Source of the DNA: Acanthamoeba lenticulata
Lineage: Eukaryota; Discosea; Longamoebia; Acanthamoebidae
Assembly (NCBI GenBank): GCA_002179805.1
Contig: NAVB01000144.1
Location: 62,001-126,000, forward strand
Length of the DNA stretch: 64,000 nucleotides
Reading direction: 5' to 3'
Made by a program: the position numbers and the translations under genes. Shown here in pieces: positions 1 through 11,629 of this stretch; positions within the stretch are counted from its first letter, which is position 1, and each line of letters opens with the position of its first letter. The notes under the pieces were generated by a model. It was given only the letters and a program-made list of their open reading frames with translations. It was not told the origin of the DNA and ran no database searches.

Positions 1-2515
1 CAGCTCCGGCACTCGGTACATCAGGTTCGTGTTCTGCGCGTCGTCACCAGCACCATCACCATCATCAACGTTGGCATCATCACCATCATCGTCGCCATCA
101 TCTCCAAGGTCACGTACGCGCTTGGCAGCGGGCATGTTCCAGGCGGCGGCCAGGTCCTTGGAGGCCTCGAGCATCTTGTCAAAGGTGAAGGTCTGCCGGG
201 CGGACGTGCTCTCGGCCTCGCGGCGCAGGCCCTCGAGCTCCCGCGCATAGAGCATCACCAAACACCGCAGCTCGTTGTCGACATAACTGCCCCGCATCGG
301 TCAACGGTCAGTCACCAGCCAATCAGAGATGGTCACGAGGGCGAGGACGAGGGGGACGCACTTGTCGGTGTAGTGGAACATGAGCGAGTCGACCATCGAG
401 GCAAAGTCGAGGTCGGTCTTGTACTCCTGCAGGACCTCGACCAGCTGGAGAGTCTTGCCGTGGGCTGTGGCCAGCAGGCGCAGGTAGGTCAGCACCGAGT
501 CGGCGTCGCCCGTGTGCTGCAGCATCCGCTCCAGGAACATGCTGATCTGTGCGGGATGTGCCGTGAGCGAGGAATGCGCGTGGAATGCGACGAGCTGTGT
601 CTGGAATGTGCATGGAACGCACTCGCTGTTCAAAGATGCGCTGGGCCAGCTCACGCATGACTGCTGGCGGATTGGGAAACACCCGCGTGATGACCTGTCG
701 CCCCCCCCCAACGAGCGCCGCTGACGTCAGCCTGACGTGGCACGCGAAGATGACCCCCACGATTATTATGGGAAAGCAACGCGCCTTGTACTCCTTCTGG
801 CACGACTTGATGATGTCGTCGTAAAACTCGGCGATGCGGGCCGACGCCAGCTCGACGTTGTCCAGATCCTGCACCCTGCGAAGAGGATGCTGATGCGTCA
901 GCAACCACCTTACTGATGATGATGATGACGTCAGCAGCCTGTGTAAACGAACTTGGCGGTGTAAGTGCCCTGATCGGCGAGGGCCTCGTCCATCTCGAGG
1001 CTCTCCGTATCAAAGAACATCTTGAGGAGCGAGATGTAGCGCTTCACGCACGACCCGCCGCCGTTGAACTGGTACAGGATGTCGGCGCATTCTTTCATCT
1101 TGTCGTAGTCGCCGGCGCCCGAGGCCTTGGTGAACTTGCGCAGGAGGCTGTTCTCCAGCTTGTTGATCTCCTCCTCGACCAGCTCCTTGCCCTGTTTTAG
1201 AATATAGAAAATGTAAACGAAATGTCCACTCAGATCATGACTGCAGACCACCGCAACAACGACGAAGGAGGAACCGACCTTCTTGGTGCGGACGACGAGG
1301 CCCTCGGCGGCGACGATCGGGTCCTTGAGGACTGAGGAGGCCTGCGCCACAGGCGGCTCGACCACCGATCGTGTGCGCGTTCTGTGGCGTGATGTGGCGT
1401 GACGTCAGCACCCGGAGCAGGCCGGAGGAGGAGGAAGAGCGGTACCGCTCGCGCTCGAGCTTCATGTGATTGACCTCCTCCTCGGCGCGCTCAAGCTCCT
1501 TGGTGAAGACGCTCAGCTTCTTGAGCAGCCGGGCGCGCTCGCGCAGCTGCTTCTTGTCGACGAAGATGGGCGAATGGGCCTCGCCCGAGCAGAGCTCGAT
1601 GAAGTAGTTGATGAGCTCTATGATAAAACACGCCAAACAGCACAAAAAATGTGAGGAATGCCAGCTGTGTTATGCGAGTGTCACACGTTTGGCAAAAGAC
1701 GACGTCACCCTTGGCCTCGGACGCGGCGTTGCGCTGCTTCTCGACGGCTTCCAGTCGGTCGCCTGTGGTGCCACCACGACAGACAAGAAGAATGTAAGGA
1801 ATGCGTGCCTGTGTGTGTCGTGCGGGGTGAGTCGGCCGGCGCACGGACCGATCCGGACAGCGACGTTGCCCACGCCGCTGATCCGCCCGTCGAGCTCCTT
1901 GAATGTGCTCAAATTATTCTGTGTTTTCCAGATAAATAAAGTTTCATGTTAGCCTCTCACACACACGCGCGTGCAAGCAGGACGGGCTGCGGCACCTGGA
2001 AGGTGCGGTTCTGCTCCCAAATCTTGGCCTTGTAGTGTTCCTCCTCCTGCGCGCACTCGGCCATCGCCTTGCTGATCTTCGTCTCGACCTGCGTCAGGTG
2101 CACGCGCCACGCGACTGACGTCAGCCCACGGTCTGGCTGCGCGTGTGGATGGGCAAAGGGGAGAGGGAGGGGGAGGGGGACGGACTTGCTCGCGCAAGTA
2201 CTTGAGGTCGGCGATTGTGTTGTCGAACAGGTCCATGAAGGGCTCCGTCGCAAAGAACACCGCTGCGAGGCCACAAACAGGATTCAGCAACGAAACAAAA
2301 GAAACAAAACCGAATCAAACCAAATAGCGGGCAGGCGGGGCAAGTGCACGTTGTGCGTTTTTGCGGCCGCTTGTCGTGGATTTGCTGCTCTTTGGTGGGT
2401 CGTCCGGCTCATCCTGCTGTGTGAGCTGGTAGACGAGCTTTCGGCTCACGATGTCCACATAATCGTGCACATCAAAGTTGGCCCCCTGGAACCGATTGAT
2501 GTCGGCTCTGTCCAT
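1..2515 (-). CDS. SEC10: Exocyst complex component SEC10 (EXOC5), 5' part of gene
   Basis: SEC10 is a subunit of the exocyst, the tethering complex that docks secretory vesicles at the plasma membrane. The ATG at 2515-2513 opens a short N-terminal segment (FDVHDYVDIVSRKLV) that resembles the FxxxEYI start of animal SEC10. Further exons follow on the minus strand: one with EPFMDLFDNTIADLKYL, coiled-coil exons (ELINYFIELCSGE; LRERARLLKKL), then the segment LLRKFTKASGAGDYDKM-KECADILYQFNGG. That last segment matches the SEC10 pattern of a Phe-Thr-x-Ala run followed by Met-x-x-x-Ala-Asp-x-Leu-x-x-Phe-x-Gly. Later exons cover about 870-320 and 290-1. The reading frame runs off the left edge, so roughly the C-terminal half is missing from the window. 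Exon limits are approximate. The family call rests on several aligned blocks and not on a database search. Confidence 0.75.
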
Positions 2516-2842
2516 CTTGACCCACGATTGTAATCTTTGTTTCGGCTCGACCAAGAAAAACACCAAAAATACAATAAACTCTTTTCCTTCCACTTTTCCT
2601 TGCGAGAAATTGCTGTAAATTCTGCAGCAAGAAATCAATAACCGAAAAACTTAACTCCGGGTCGGCGAACAAGAAGTGAAAACACTTGCTGCAGACCTTT
2701 TTCGCCTTCGCCAAGCTGAATATGGCCCAAGAACGGGCGCTCGCCGAACAGGCAAGGCTCGTTATAAGCTGAGCCGCGGTGCCTGCAATATCCAACACAA
2801 GCAACATACAAGAACAACAGCTGCAAGCTACAACAACACCAA
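2516..2842. promoter_or_regulatory. Shared upstream region between SEC10 and the Rac gene
   Basis: About 327 bases separate the two divergent start codons. The stretch holds no supported gene. It is more AT-rich than the flanking exons next to SEC10, and a CAA-rich leader (CAACAACACC) lies just before the Rac start. Both 5' untranslated regions and both promoters must lie here. I see no individual site I can name. Confidence 0.45.
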
Positions 2843-3448
2843 ATGGCCGATTACCAGTCTATCAAGTGCGTGGCGGTGGGCGACGGTGCGGTGGGCAAGA
2901 CGTGCCTGCTCATCTCCTACACAGCCAACGCGTTCCCTGGCGAGTATGTTCCAACTATATTCGATAACTACAGCGCCAACGTCTTCTACAAGAACAAGAT
3001 CATAAACCTGGGGCTGTGGGACACGGCCGGCCAGGAGGAGTACGACAGGCTCCGGCCGCTGTCCTATCCGCACACCGACGTCTTCCTCTTGTGCTACTCG
3101 GCAGTCAACCCGGCCTCGCTCCACAACATCAAGCTTAAGTGGATCCCAGAGGTCCGCCATCACTGCCCGACTACGCCGATCCTGCTCGTGGCCACCAAGA
3201 CAGACGTGCGGGATGACCCGCAGCTGTTTGCCGAAGTGCGCCAGAAGCTGTCCACGGCCGCTTGCGTGACGACGGACGAAGGCCGCAAGGCGGCTGACGA
3301 ACTGGGCGCCGCAGGCTTTGTCGAGTGCTCTGCCCGCACGCAAAAGGGCCTCACGACGGTCTTTGACGAGGCCATCCGACTCGCCATCGAGCCTCCACCG
3401 CTCAAGAAGAAGACGCGCAGCCGGGAGAAGAAGTGCTCCCTTTTCTAA
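2843..3448 (+). CDS. Rac/Rho-family small GTPase (intronless)
   Basis: This is a 201-residue GTP-binding switch of the Rho family, expected to act at membranes on actin dynamics, phagocytosis and motility. All motifs are visible: P-loop GDGAVGKT, switch I around [13 protein letters not shown], switch [15 protein letters not shown], base-binding TKTD, and a G5 variant SARTQKG where most Rac proteins have SALTQ. The Rho insert helix is present. The C-terminus is a polybasic stretch ending in the CAAX box CSLF; the final Phe predicts geranylgeranylation. The gene has a single exon although its neighbours are split into many, which suggests intron loss or retroposition. It starts head-to-head with SEC10, a known type of Rho-GTPase effector complex in other eukaryotes. 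Confidence 0.93.
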   Translation: MADYQSIKCVAVGDGAVGKTCLLISYTANAFPGEYVPTIFDNYSANVFYKNKIINLGLWDTAGQEEYDRLRPLSYPHTDVFLLCYSAVNPASLHNIKLKWIPEVRHHCPTTPILLVATKTDVRDDPQLFAEVRQKLSTAACVTTDEGRKAADELGAAGFVECSARTQKGLTTVFDEAIRLAIEPPPLKKKTRSREKKCSLF

Positions 3449-3686
3449 CGTGTCCTACATCATCTCCTTCTCTGCTGGCGACTGCCACTCGCGACTGTAA
3501 ATAAAAAAGAGTTGTTATCATTAAACTTGGTGGTGTGCAAGCGAAGCGGCGCATGAGGTGGTGGATCATGTAGGGACGTCCGGAGCCCACGTCGTCGGCC
3601 GAGCTTTCCCTGAGACGAAAAATGTTATTCGAAAATCAATTTGTTTAATAATACAAAAATAGTAATAATTTTACAATCGAATCGTT

Positions 3687-6679
3687 CTACTCGATGGCGA
3701 GGGAGCAGCGATAGGTGTCCTCCGAGCTGAGGTAGGGCAGGGAGCAGAGGGTGTCGGTCAGGGCCGAGTCGCGCTTGAAGGGGAAGCCGCCCTTGAGGAA
3801 CTCGCGCATCTCGTTGATCGTCAGCGCGTTCATGACGTGGAAGTACCAGTGCACGACAGGCCCGGCGTCGTCGCCCCAGTCGGAGAGGCCTCTGAGGAAG
3901 GGCGCGTAGCTGTCGCTCACGAAGCTGAGGTCGACCAGGTACATGCCCAGGTAGGGCACGCCCGGCGGGTTCATGGTCTCGGCCAGCGCCCGCAGGCCGC
4001 GGCGGGTCGATTGGCGCGTGAGGCCCTCGAGCGTGCGCACGGCCGAGCGCGACAGCTGCTGCCGCGTACGCTTCATGCGGTGGACCGCGGCGCAGCCCAG
4101 GCCAGAGACCACGGCCAGCGTCGAGGTCATGTCCTGCAGCCTGAACGCGTGGTGGGCCACCTCGACCCACCGCTCGAGCAGCCGCACGCGCTGCTTCAGG
4201 CTGGCCTCGGTCACGAGCATCGTCGCCACGTAGCCAGCCAGCATGTTGAAGTAGTCCACCAGCTGACGCACGTTCGGGCACGCGCTCGGCCGTTGCTTCC
4301 ACCTGCGCGCGTGCGCGAGTCGTGCGTCGTGTCAGGCCTGAGGCCCGACACAAGGGAAAGGGGCCAAGCGGGGGCGCACCGCAGGTCGAGGAGCTCCTCG
4401 ACGGGCAGCTGGGCAAAGAGGTCCCACGAGACCAGCGCCATCTGCCGCGCCAGCTTCTTGGCGCTGTAGGGCAAAATAAGAAATTTAAAATAAATAAGTA
4501 ATTAAAATATGAAATAATCAGTTTTGAAATAGAAATAAAGAAGAAAAAAAAACATGCCTGATTTTAAGGATGTCAAGTGGCCGCCACGATGCCACGTCGT
4601 TGGGCTCAGTCGAGGGTGCCTGACCTAGGGCGGTCTCCTCGCGCCCGACATGGTGCTCCTCACTGGCGTCGTCATCTTCCTCTTCCTCCTCTTCCTCATT
4701 CTCTCCATCGCGTTCCTCTTCCTCACCGGCGTCCAGCTCGGCCTCGGGCTCATCTTCATCAAGCTGATCGTTGGGCTCAGGCTCAGTCTGCTTCTCCTTG
4801 CCCTTGCCGCCCGCATCCTGCCTCGGCTGATGCTCTTCGGCCGACGCCGCCGGCGACGCCAAGGACACAACACCGGCAGCCGCGGCCGCAGCTGCGGGCG
4901 TGCCGGGCGTGGTGCGAGCGATGGCCAGGGCGGCCGGGAGGGCGCGCATGCGAGGCGTGACGACGAGGCGCCGGCGCGGGGCCGAGTCGGGCCGGAGGCA
5001 GGCCTGGAAGAGCTGCAGCAGCTGCGCAAACTCGCGCTCGAGCGGATGAAAGGCCAAGTGGGCCTCCAGAAAGGCCCGCATGCGCTCGGCCAGTGCCTCG
5101 TCGTTGCGGAAGTGGCTCGGCTGCTCCTTGATCCAGCATCGGACGACGTGGACCACCCTGCGGGACAAATAATTTATTTCAAGTTTATTTTATATAATAT
5201 TTAAAAATAATAAGAATAAATTCAACTTAAAGGCGACGCGTACATGGCCTGCACAGGCGCGAGCTTGCGCTTGCGCCATAGCAGCTGGTAGTCGCGCGAG
5301 TAGCCACGCGGCATGATCGACAGGCTGCGCCATGGCGTCAGACATCGTCAGTTGTGGTGAGCAAGGGCAAACAGGATGGCGCACTATTCTCCGAGCATGC
5401 GGAGCACGTCGAGGCTCGACATGAAGCATTGGTGGGTGAGCAGGAACTGCGACACCATCGGATCATCTGCCGAGAATCGGGTAAGTTTCAGTCTCGACGT
5501 CATCGTCATCGTCTTGACAAACCAGCGGAGGCGCACCGGGCGAGGAGAGCTCGGTGAGCATGTAGTTGACGAGGCCCCACGGCGTACCGCCGACCACGTA
5601 CAGGTTGTCCTGGGTCACGCCGCTGTGCCCCGGCGTCGTCTCCTGCACCCAAACATGTGTGAGCTGTCCCTGAGGGACGCGCGCGTGCATGGTGGAAAGA
5701 GTGGACGGCGCTTACCCAGGCAAACTGGGCGAGGACGACCTCCTGCTCGCGGATGGCGACCCTGGACAGGCCCTCCGAGGCCTTTTGCTTGACCTGCTGA
5801 AGAAAGTCGGCCGCACCCTCCTGAGGGCGCTCCCTTGTGACCCTGCCCTCGCTTCTGCCGCTGTTGCTGTTGGTATTGTTGTTATTGGCATCACCGTCAT
5901 CGCCATCGCCATCGCCATCGTCGTCTTCGTCGTTGTTGTGGTGGCGGTCCTTGAAGTCGGCGGGGCACCAGCGGGCCTCCTCCGCCGCGTCGGCGCACTC
6001 GCGCATGCTGTGCCGCACGCGCCGAAGCAGCGTCTGCAGGTACCACTCGCGCCACCGCAGCGGCTGGCCGGGCCCGAGCCCAAAGCTGGCGCCACCGAGG
6101 TCGTCATCGCTGCCGTCACCATGGCCGCTGCCGCCGTCCAGGTCGGACTCGATGGCGCGGGCTCTGGTCAGATAGGAGTCGTCGCCCGTGGCCTTGGCCT
6201 TGGCCCGCTGTAGGATAATGCGCTTGGCGAGGTGGTGGCGCGCGCTGCGCTTGGCCTTGGCCTTGTACCCAGCGCCACTTAAAGTGGCCGCTCGCCCCAC
6301 GGCCTCGTCTTCGACAACGGGCAGCTCGGCCGGCAGCGTCCAGCCGCGCTTCAACGCCAGACCCTTCCACAGCCTGAAAAACGAAAATATAAACACTTCG
6401 AAAAGAGAAATATTACCACAAAAATAAAGGAGAGAAGCAGTACGTGTCGTCATGAGCAAGACGGTTCCACGTGCGATTGACGCCTCCCACGGCGCACAAG
6501 TCGATTCCATCATCCAAAAAACTGAAAATTGCGCAGATGATCTCCTCAGACAACAAGTCGATGGAGCAGTTGTTCCCCCTGGCGCTTAGAGGCAAGGCCT
6601 CAGGGCCGGTAGCCACTTGGCGGCCTCCCCCTCGCCCGCCCTCCTTCGATTTGCTGGCTTTCGCTCCTGCCTTTTGCAT
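3687..6679 (-). CDS. F-box plus RasGEF (REM and CDC25 domains) protein, copy 1
   Basis: The product joins an F-box to a Ras guanine-nucleotide exchange module. The ATG is taken at 6679; an upstream in-frame TTG at 6700 is not needed. The first exon carries an F-box (DLLSEEIICAIFSFLD, then VNRTWNRLAHDD). The second begins with LWKGLALKRGW and contains a low-complexity acidic Asn/Asp stretch. Later exons encode a RasGEF N-terminal (REM) region (TPWGLVNYMLTE; VSQFLLTHQCFMSS; RVVHVVRCWIKEQP), then a CDC25 catalytic domain with VPYLGMYLVDLSFVSD, the typical PxxGxxLxDL helix. The stop is at 3687. The F-box suggests coupling of Ras activation to SCF ubiquitin ligases; this is inference. Exons are approximately 6679-6446, 6374-5717, 5642-5522, 5470-5345, 5330-5245, 5159-4563, 4465-4381 and 4301-3687. 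A paralogue with the same architecture lies at 19201-22009. Confidence 0.85.
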
Positions 6680-7041
6680 TCGCTTCTGCGCTGGCAACAA
6701 GCGAACACTGTGGCCCCCGCCTTATCTGTCGACACTGAGCTGTGGTCGCCCACGCCCGGACAACCTCAGGTCGCGCCTGATCGAGTGCGTCCCGTATCTA
6801 CTGGTAGAACCTGCTACACGAGGTCAGTTGACCTTGCCAAGGCCGTGCATGGTGTGTACGCGATCAAGCCGAAGGAGAACCTGTGGCTGTCCACCAAGGC
6901 CCGTGCCATGCCGGTACCTACGTGACCCATTCGGGTGGAAGGGTGGTCGTCAATAATTACTAATGGTGCACCTCAAATCACAGATGTCAAGAACTTATCA
7001 GACAAGGGGAACGAGAGAGAACAACGAAGTAATCGATAAAC
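6680..7041. other. Intergenic region between F-box/RasGEF copy 1 and glycoprotein A
   Basis: About 360 bases lie between two divergent start codons. Short open frames here have neither homology-like composition nor splice-consistent extensions. It probably carries the two promoters and leaders. I recognise nothing else in it. Confidence 0.4.
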
Positions 7042-8366
7042 ATGCGCCCAACGTTTGCGACACTCCTGGTGGCTTGCACGTTGGCAAGAATAGGTACCTT
7101 TGTGTGCTTGGTGGGGCGGAAGCAAGAAGAACTAAACCTCCGCCACTATCTGCATCAGCTCTGGCGACCAGCCCAAGCCCATCGCCTAGTCCTTCAACTA
7201 GCCCCGTTTTCATGTTCTCGGACGTGAGCACCACCGCGCGCCTTGCACCAGTTCTACGGTTCAATCTCTCGGCTCCAGAGGTCGCCGTTTTGCCACGAGG
7301 TCAGCTGCTTCTCTGCTTCTCTGCTGCTTGCCACCACTAAGAAAAGATTATCTTTATTTATCTTTCTTTGCGGCTACGCAGACGACGGTGGTCGTGTGCT
7401 CAATCAGCCCGTTCTGGGATTCAGGCTGGCAAGAGTGGCGCAAGTGAACGCCACAGGCGTAGTCACGCTGCCTTCTTCCTGTATTGGTTCGAGAGCTCGC
7501 ACTTGACCATTGGCCATCTTGGAAACTTCAAACTCACACCTGTGTTGCTCTCATCAGCCGGCAGTTGGGCTCGTCTAAGCGCCAACTCGCTCAACGCCAG
7601 TCAGGCCTTCCGCTACTCGTGCACCTTGGCCTTCCCCAACGGCACGACGGTCAACCCTGATCCACCTGCCCAGCTGCAACTTCATCTCTATCTGTTCAAC
7701 CGGTCTACCAACGTGACCTTTGACCGCCTCTTGTTCAGCGTCAGCCCCGTCTACAGCAAGCTCACGGTCACCATTGCCAACTGGCCCTGGGCGGCAGTCA
7801 ACCGCACAGATGACCGACTGGAGATTCGGCTGCACATCGCGCCGCCCTTCACCAGCACCCAACTCGACGCCGAGGAGAACGACGGCCTCCTGCAGACCTT
7901 CAGGTTGACCGGCCAGGCCGATTCGCCCTTCCTTGCACAGCTCTTGAACGGTCGCCAACTTGTGCGGCGGGTTCGCCTGCTTCGCGCCGTGTATCTAGAT
8001 GACGTGCTGGCCGTCGTCAACCTGACCGCGCTCGCCCTGGACCCTTCGCAGCGAGTCCCAGTGGACTACACGTTCGACAAAGTGCGGTCGGACGCTGTCA
8101 TCAGCTTCGCCCAGTTCAACTCGAGCTTGGTCTACGACCCCGACTTTGGCGTGCTGCTCGAGGGCAACGAGCGCGTCGACGGCGGTAGCGGGGACGACAA
8201 CACAGCACTCATCGTCTGCGTCTCCGTGCTGGTGCCCGTCGCCGTGCTGGTGGTTGTTGCCATCGTTGTGGGCGCTCTGGTGCTGAGTTACCGGCATCGC
8301 CTGCACTCCATCACGCGGCACGCCGCACCAGCAGAAGGCGTTGAATTTGAATCTGGCTATCTTTGA
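7042..8366 (+). CDS. Type I membrane glycoprotein A (lineage-specific, tandem paralogue)
   Basis: This is a predicted 366-residue cell-surface protein of unknown function. Exons 7042-7093, 7159-7299, 7382-7480 and 7558-8366 join in frame, and every intron is phase 1. Exon 1 encodes a hydrophobic signal sequence (MRPTFATLLVACTLARIG). Exon 2 starts with a Ser-Pro repeat (SPSPSPSPSTSP). The ectodomain has several N-glycosylation sequons (for example NATG, NASQ, NGTT, NRST, NVTF, NRTD, NLTA, NSSL). A single transmembrane helix follows (TALIVCVSVLVPVAVLVVV region, about residues 315-340), then a basic stop-transfer segment and a short cytoplasmic tail. It is clearly related along its whole length to the next gene. 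No domain is recognised, and a role in adhesion or recognition would be speculation. Confidence 0.8.
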
Positions 8367-8601
8367 TAAATCATGTCACACCAACACAACCACAACAAGG
8401 ACACGCATGTTCCACCAACAGCCCTTTTTTTGTTAACAGCATCTGTCTTTTTGGTTGTTCAAGAATTAATGCCCCACGTGGTCAGACAATTCCCGTGAAT
8501 ATCCCGAATAGCTGCATGCCAATTGGCCTAGCAAACTGCCGAGACACAGCAGGCGCTCTCCGGGAGAATGGATAGTAACAACAACAGAAAACCGAAGAAG
8601 G

Positions 8602-10190
8602 ATGGAGCGGAGGGGGCTCCCCCGCATGCCGGGATCCGTTCTCCTCCTAGTCTTTGCACTGCTCGTCCTGGCATGGGTCCAGTTCGGTACGCAAAAGGAA
8701 GATTTTACATCTCACGTAGTGCGACTTTGATCCCACTCCTCACATTTGCGCTGGGGCGGATCTGTGCTGCATCGATTACACATCTATGCCTTTTTGTGCA
8801 AAGGAGCGGCCCAGAGCCCGAGTCCGAGTCCCTCAGGGGCGCCACAATACATGTACTCGAACGTGAGCAGCAGCGTGCGTCTGGGCCCGGTCCTCCGCTT
8901 CAGTCTCACCGCCCCGCGGGTCGAAGTCCTGCCTCGAGGTTCGTCCGCTTGTCGCTTGCTTTGCCTTGCCTCCTTTCGACGGCTCATCATCCCACACAAT
9001 CACGCACTGCTCGCATGACGCCTTGCCCATAACGCACAACAATATGTTGCCGTAGACGACAGCGGGACGCCGGTGAACATGCCCGTGCTGGCCTTCCAGC
9101 TCATCCGCTTGGCGCAGCTCAACGCCAGCGGCAGCGTCATCCTCCCGGCCGCGCTCGTCAACGGTCCGCTCTCCTCGGCCAACGTCGCTGCCCAGTTTCG
9201 AACTTTTTTGTTTTTTGTTGAAGCTCACCCTCGTCGGGACGTCGTGTTTTTTCAGGCAGCTGGGCCCGGCTGGGCAGCCGCAACGACCTCAACGCGAGCC
9301 AGTCCTTCATCTTCTCGTGCCAGCTGGCCTTCCCCGTCGGCGGCAACGCGTCGAACCTGGTGCCGGCGCCCGGGGCCGCCCTCCGGCTGCAGCTGTACAT
9401 CTTCGAGCGGGCGGTCAACGTGACGCTCGACCGCCTGATCTCGTACGCGGTGAACCCCGTCTACAGTAAGCTCACCGTTCACATCGACAAGTGGCCCTGG
9501 CGCACCGTGCCCGGGGCCGACCCGTCGGGGGACGTGCTCGAGGCGCGCCTGCGCCTGGCGCCGCAGTTCAACGAGACGCGGCTCGAGGCCAACCAGAGCA
9601 GCGCCCACCTCAAGGTCTACACGCTGCTCGGGCAGGACACGCCGCCGGCCCTGGCCAAGGCGCTCAACGGCCGACAGCTCCTGCGGCGGGTGCGCCTGCT
9701 CGACGCCGTGACGGTCGACGGTCTGGTGACCGCTTCCAACTCGTCGCCGGCCGCCGCCGCGACCGAGTTCGAGGCCGTCGCCGGGCTGGCGGGCGGCCAG
9801 CAGCAGTACTTGCGCTACGTGTTCAACACCTCCAGCTCGGACATTGTTTTTTACTTTAAGCGCTTCAACTCGAGCCTTGTCTACGATCCCGGTACGTGTG
9901 GTGTCCATCGCCAGCCATCGTTGCACGCAGCTCGACTCACCCACGCGCACGCCGTGGCAGACTTTGGTGTGCTGCTGGAGGGGCAGCAGAACGGGGGCGG
10001 GAGTGGTGGAGGCAGCGTGAGCGACAACACGGCGCTCATCGCGTCGGTGGCGGTGCTGGTGCCCCTCGCCGTGGTGGCTGTTGTGGCTGCCGGTGTGGGC
10101 ATCTTCGTCCTTGCCCGCCGTCGAAACGTCCGTTACGCCAGAGAAGCCGTCAAGACAACCGAGAAAATTAACTTTTCATCCGACCTGTGA
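8602..10190 (+). CDS. Type I membrane glycoprotein B (tandem paralogue of A)
   Basis: This is a predicted 397-residue paralogue of the preceding gene. Exons 8602-8686, 8804-8938, 9056-9163, 9256-9891 and 9961-10190 join in frame with phase-1 introns only. The N-terminus is a strong signal peptide (GSVLLLVFALLVLAWVQFG). It is followed by a Ser-Pro run, an ectodomain with sequons (NVSS, NASG, NASQ, NVTL, NETR, NQSS, NSSL), a Gly/Ser linker (GGGSGGGS), one transmembrane helix and a basic cytoplasmic tail. Segments such as GSWARL, NPVYSKLTV, LNGRQL and FNSSLVYDP-DFGVLLEG are shared with A. B keeps an intron before DFGVLLEG where A has continuous coding sequence. The function is unknown. Confidence 0.8.
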
Positions 10191-10382
10191 TTTTATCCGC
10201 CAATAGGAATATTATGATTAAATTAATACATTTCTCATTTAAATTACACTGTTCTTCTTGGTTTTGTTTTGGTGAACTGCACCCAAGTTGCAACTTGAGG
10301 AGAAGTTGAGGAACTGCCCCACAAGTGCGGAGAAGCGCGCACCAACTGCCAAAGCCCCAACTTTATCTTTGAGCCATAGAAG

Positions 10383-11265
10383 ATGACTACGCGAGTTGGT
10401 ACAGCCTCTTCACCCACCCTCTACTGCAGCACAATGGTTGCCGAAACTGACTCGTGGGTTGTGAAAAGAGCGAATCCGCGTGAGTGGCGGCTTTGCTTCT
10501 TCATCAGTCCTTGCTCCCTTGTTTGGCCCTTTGGGAATCGTGCGTTGCCCACCACAACTTTGCCCCCTCCATCCCCCCCAGCTGATCGTGACGTCGACGA
10601 TCACCAGTCGCCCAAGCAGGCAGCAGATCGTATCGACCAAGCGGTGGGGCAAGACTGGAAGTTCTACAAGATCAGCGTGGAGGTGCACCTCCGGAGAGTA
10701 GCTGTCGGGTCACGCTGGGAGATCGACCGTGTAGAGGCCGCACCGTCGACCTCCCTGCTGGTCCGCCGAGCTTTTCACAACAACAATGGCGGCAAGTGGC
10801 ACGCTGGCCAGCATGGTGCTCCACACCAAGGCAAATGGCGAGGCACTACCACATTGCTCAGGTGCTGCGGTGAAGGTGGAGGCAACATCTCCTTTGCTGA
10901 GGTCGAACCCCATTCGTCGGTTGTGTGTGTGTGTGCAACCCTTCGGTGGCTGACCTCCTGGAATTTTCGTCGCACACCAGGTCGTGGCGATCGCCAAGCT
11001 GGTCCGGGCCAAACAGCTGAAGCAGCACCAACAGGCCATGCAGGCACAGGCGGAGGAGCAATCTGCAGCCGTCGGGCGAAGACGCAAGGCCAAAAACCCG
11101 CCGTGCATCGCCAAAGATCTGCGAGGCACTGTGAAGGAGGTCTTTGGCGTGGTGCACTCCCTTCATGGCCAGGTCGAAGGACAAACGGCCGCCTCTTGGC
11201 TGCAACGGCTGGATAGCGACGAGGGCCTCATTGCGCAGCTGCAGAAGGAGGAAATGCAGGCGTAG
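10383..11265 (+). CDS. Hypothetical protein, about 200 residues
   Basis: I do not recognise this gene. A phase-consistent model uses exons 10383-10479, 10582-10682, 10771 to about 10923, and 10981-11265, with GT-AG introns. The last exon is the most convincing: it reads VVAIAKLVRAKQLKQHQQAM, a likely helical, Gln-rich segment, then a basic RRRKAKNPP patch, and ends QLQKEEMQA-stop. The second exon contains DRIDQAVGQDWKFYKISVE. The third exon is weak because its donor falls inside a GT dinucleotide run at 10921-10934. There is no signal peptide, membrane segment or known motif. Transcript data would be needed to fix the middle of the gene. Confidence 0.4.
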
Positions 11266-11629
11266 GCCCCCGACAACCCCGTAAATGATAAAATGTACCA
11301 TCAAATAAGGGTCATCGCTTGCGGTGGTGTCCATGCCGGAGCTTCGCGAGAAGAAGCGGGCGACCTCAACAACCGGCCGTCGAAACACGACCAAATACTT
11401 CTCCTTCCGCACCGAAGCGCGTCGGCGGCACGAGTTAGAGAAAGCGGGAAAAATCTGGCCGCGAAGCACTACGGAAAGTCCACGCCCAGCACAATACAGT
11501 TGGACGGGTTCTACTCGCACTAACCTCACAAAGCACAACAGCACTACCAACCACACGAACCTCCGCCTCAGCGCTGTCGATCTTAGAGCGGGGCAGCCCT
11601 CTACAGTTACGAAATAATTCATCCAGCGA
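11266..11629. other. Intergenic region upstream of the helicase-like gene
   Basis: This is a 364-base spacer between two genes on the same strand. Short open frames occur in it (for example 11293-11523), but they lack splice-consistent extensions and show no recognisable motif. It most likely contains the 3' end of the upstream transcript and the promoter of the downstream gene. Confidence 0.4.
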
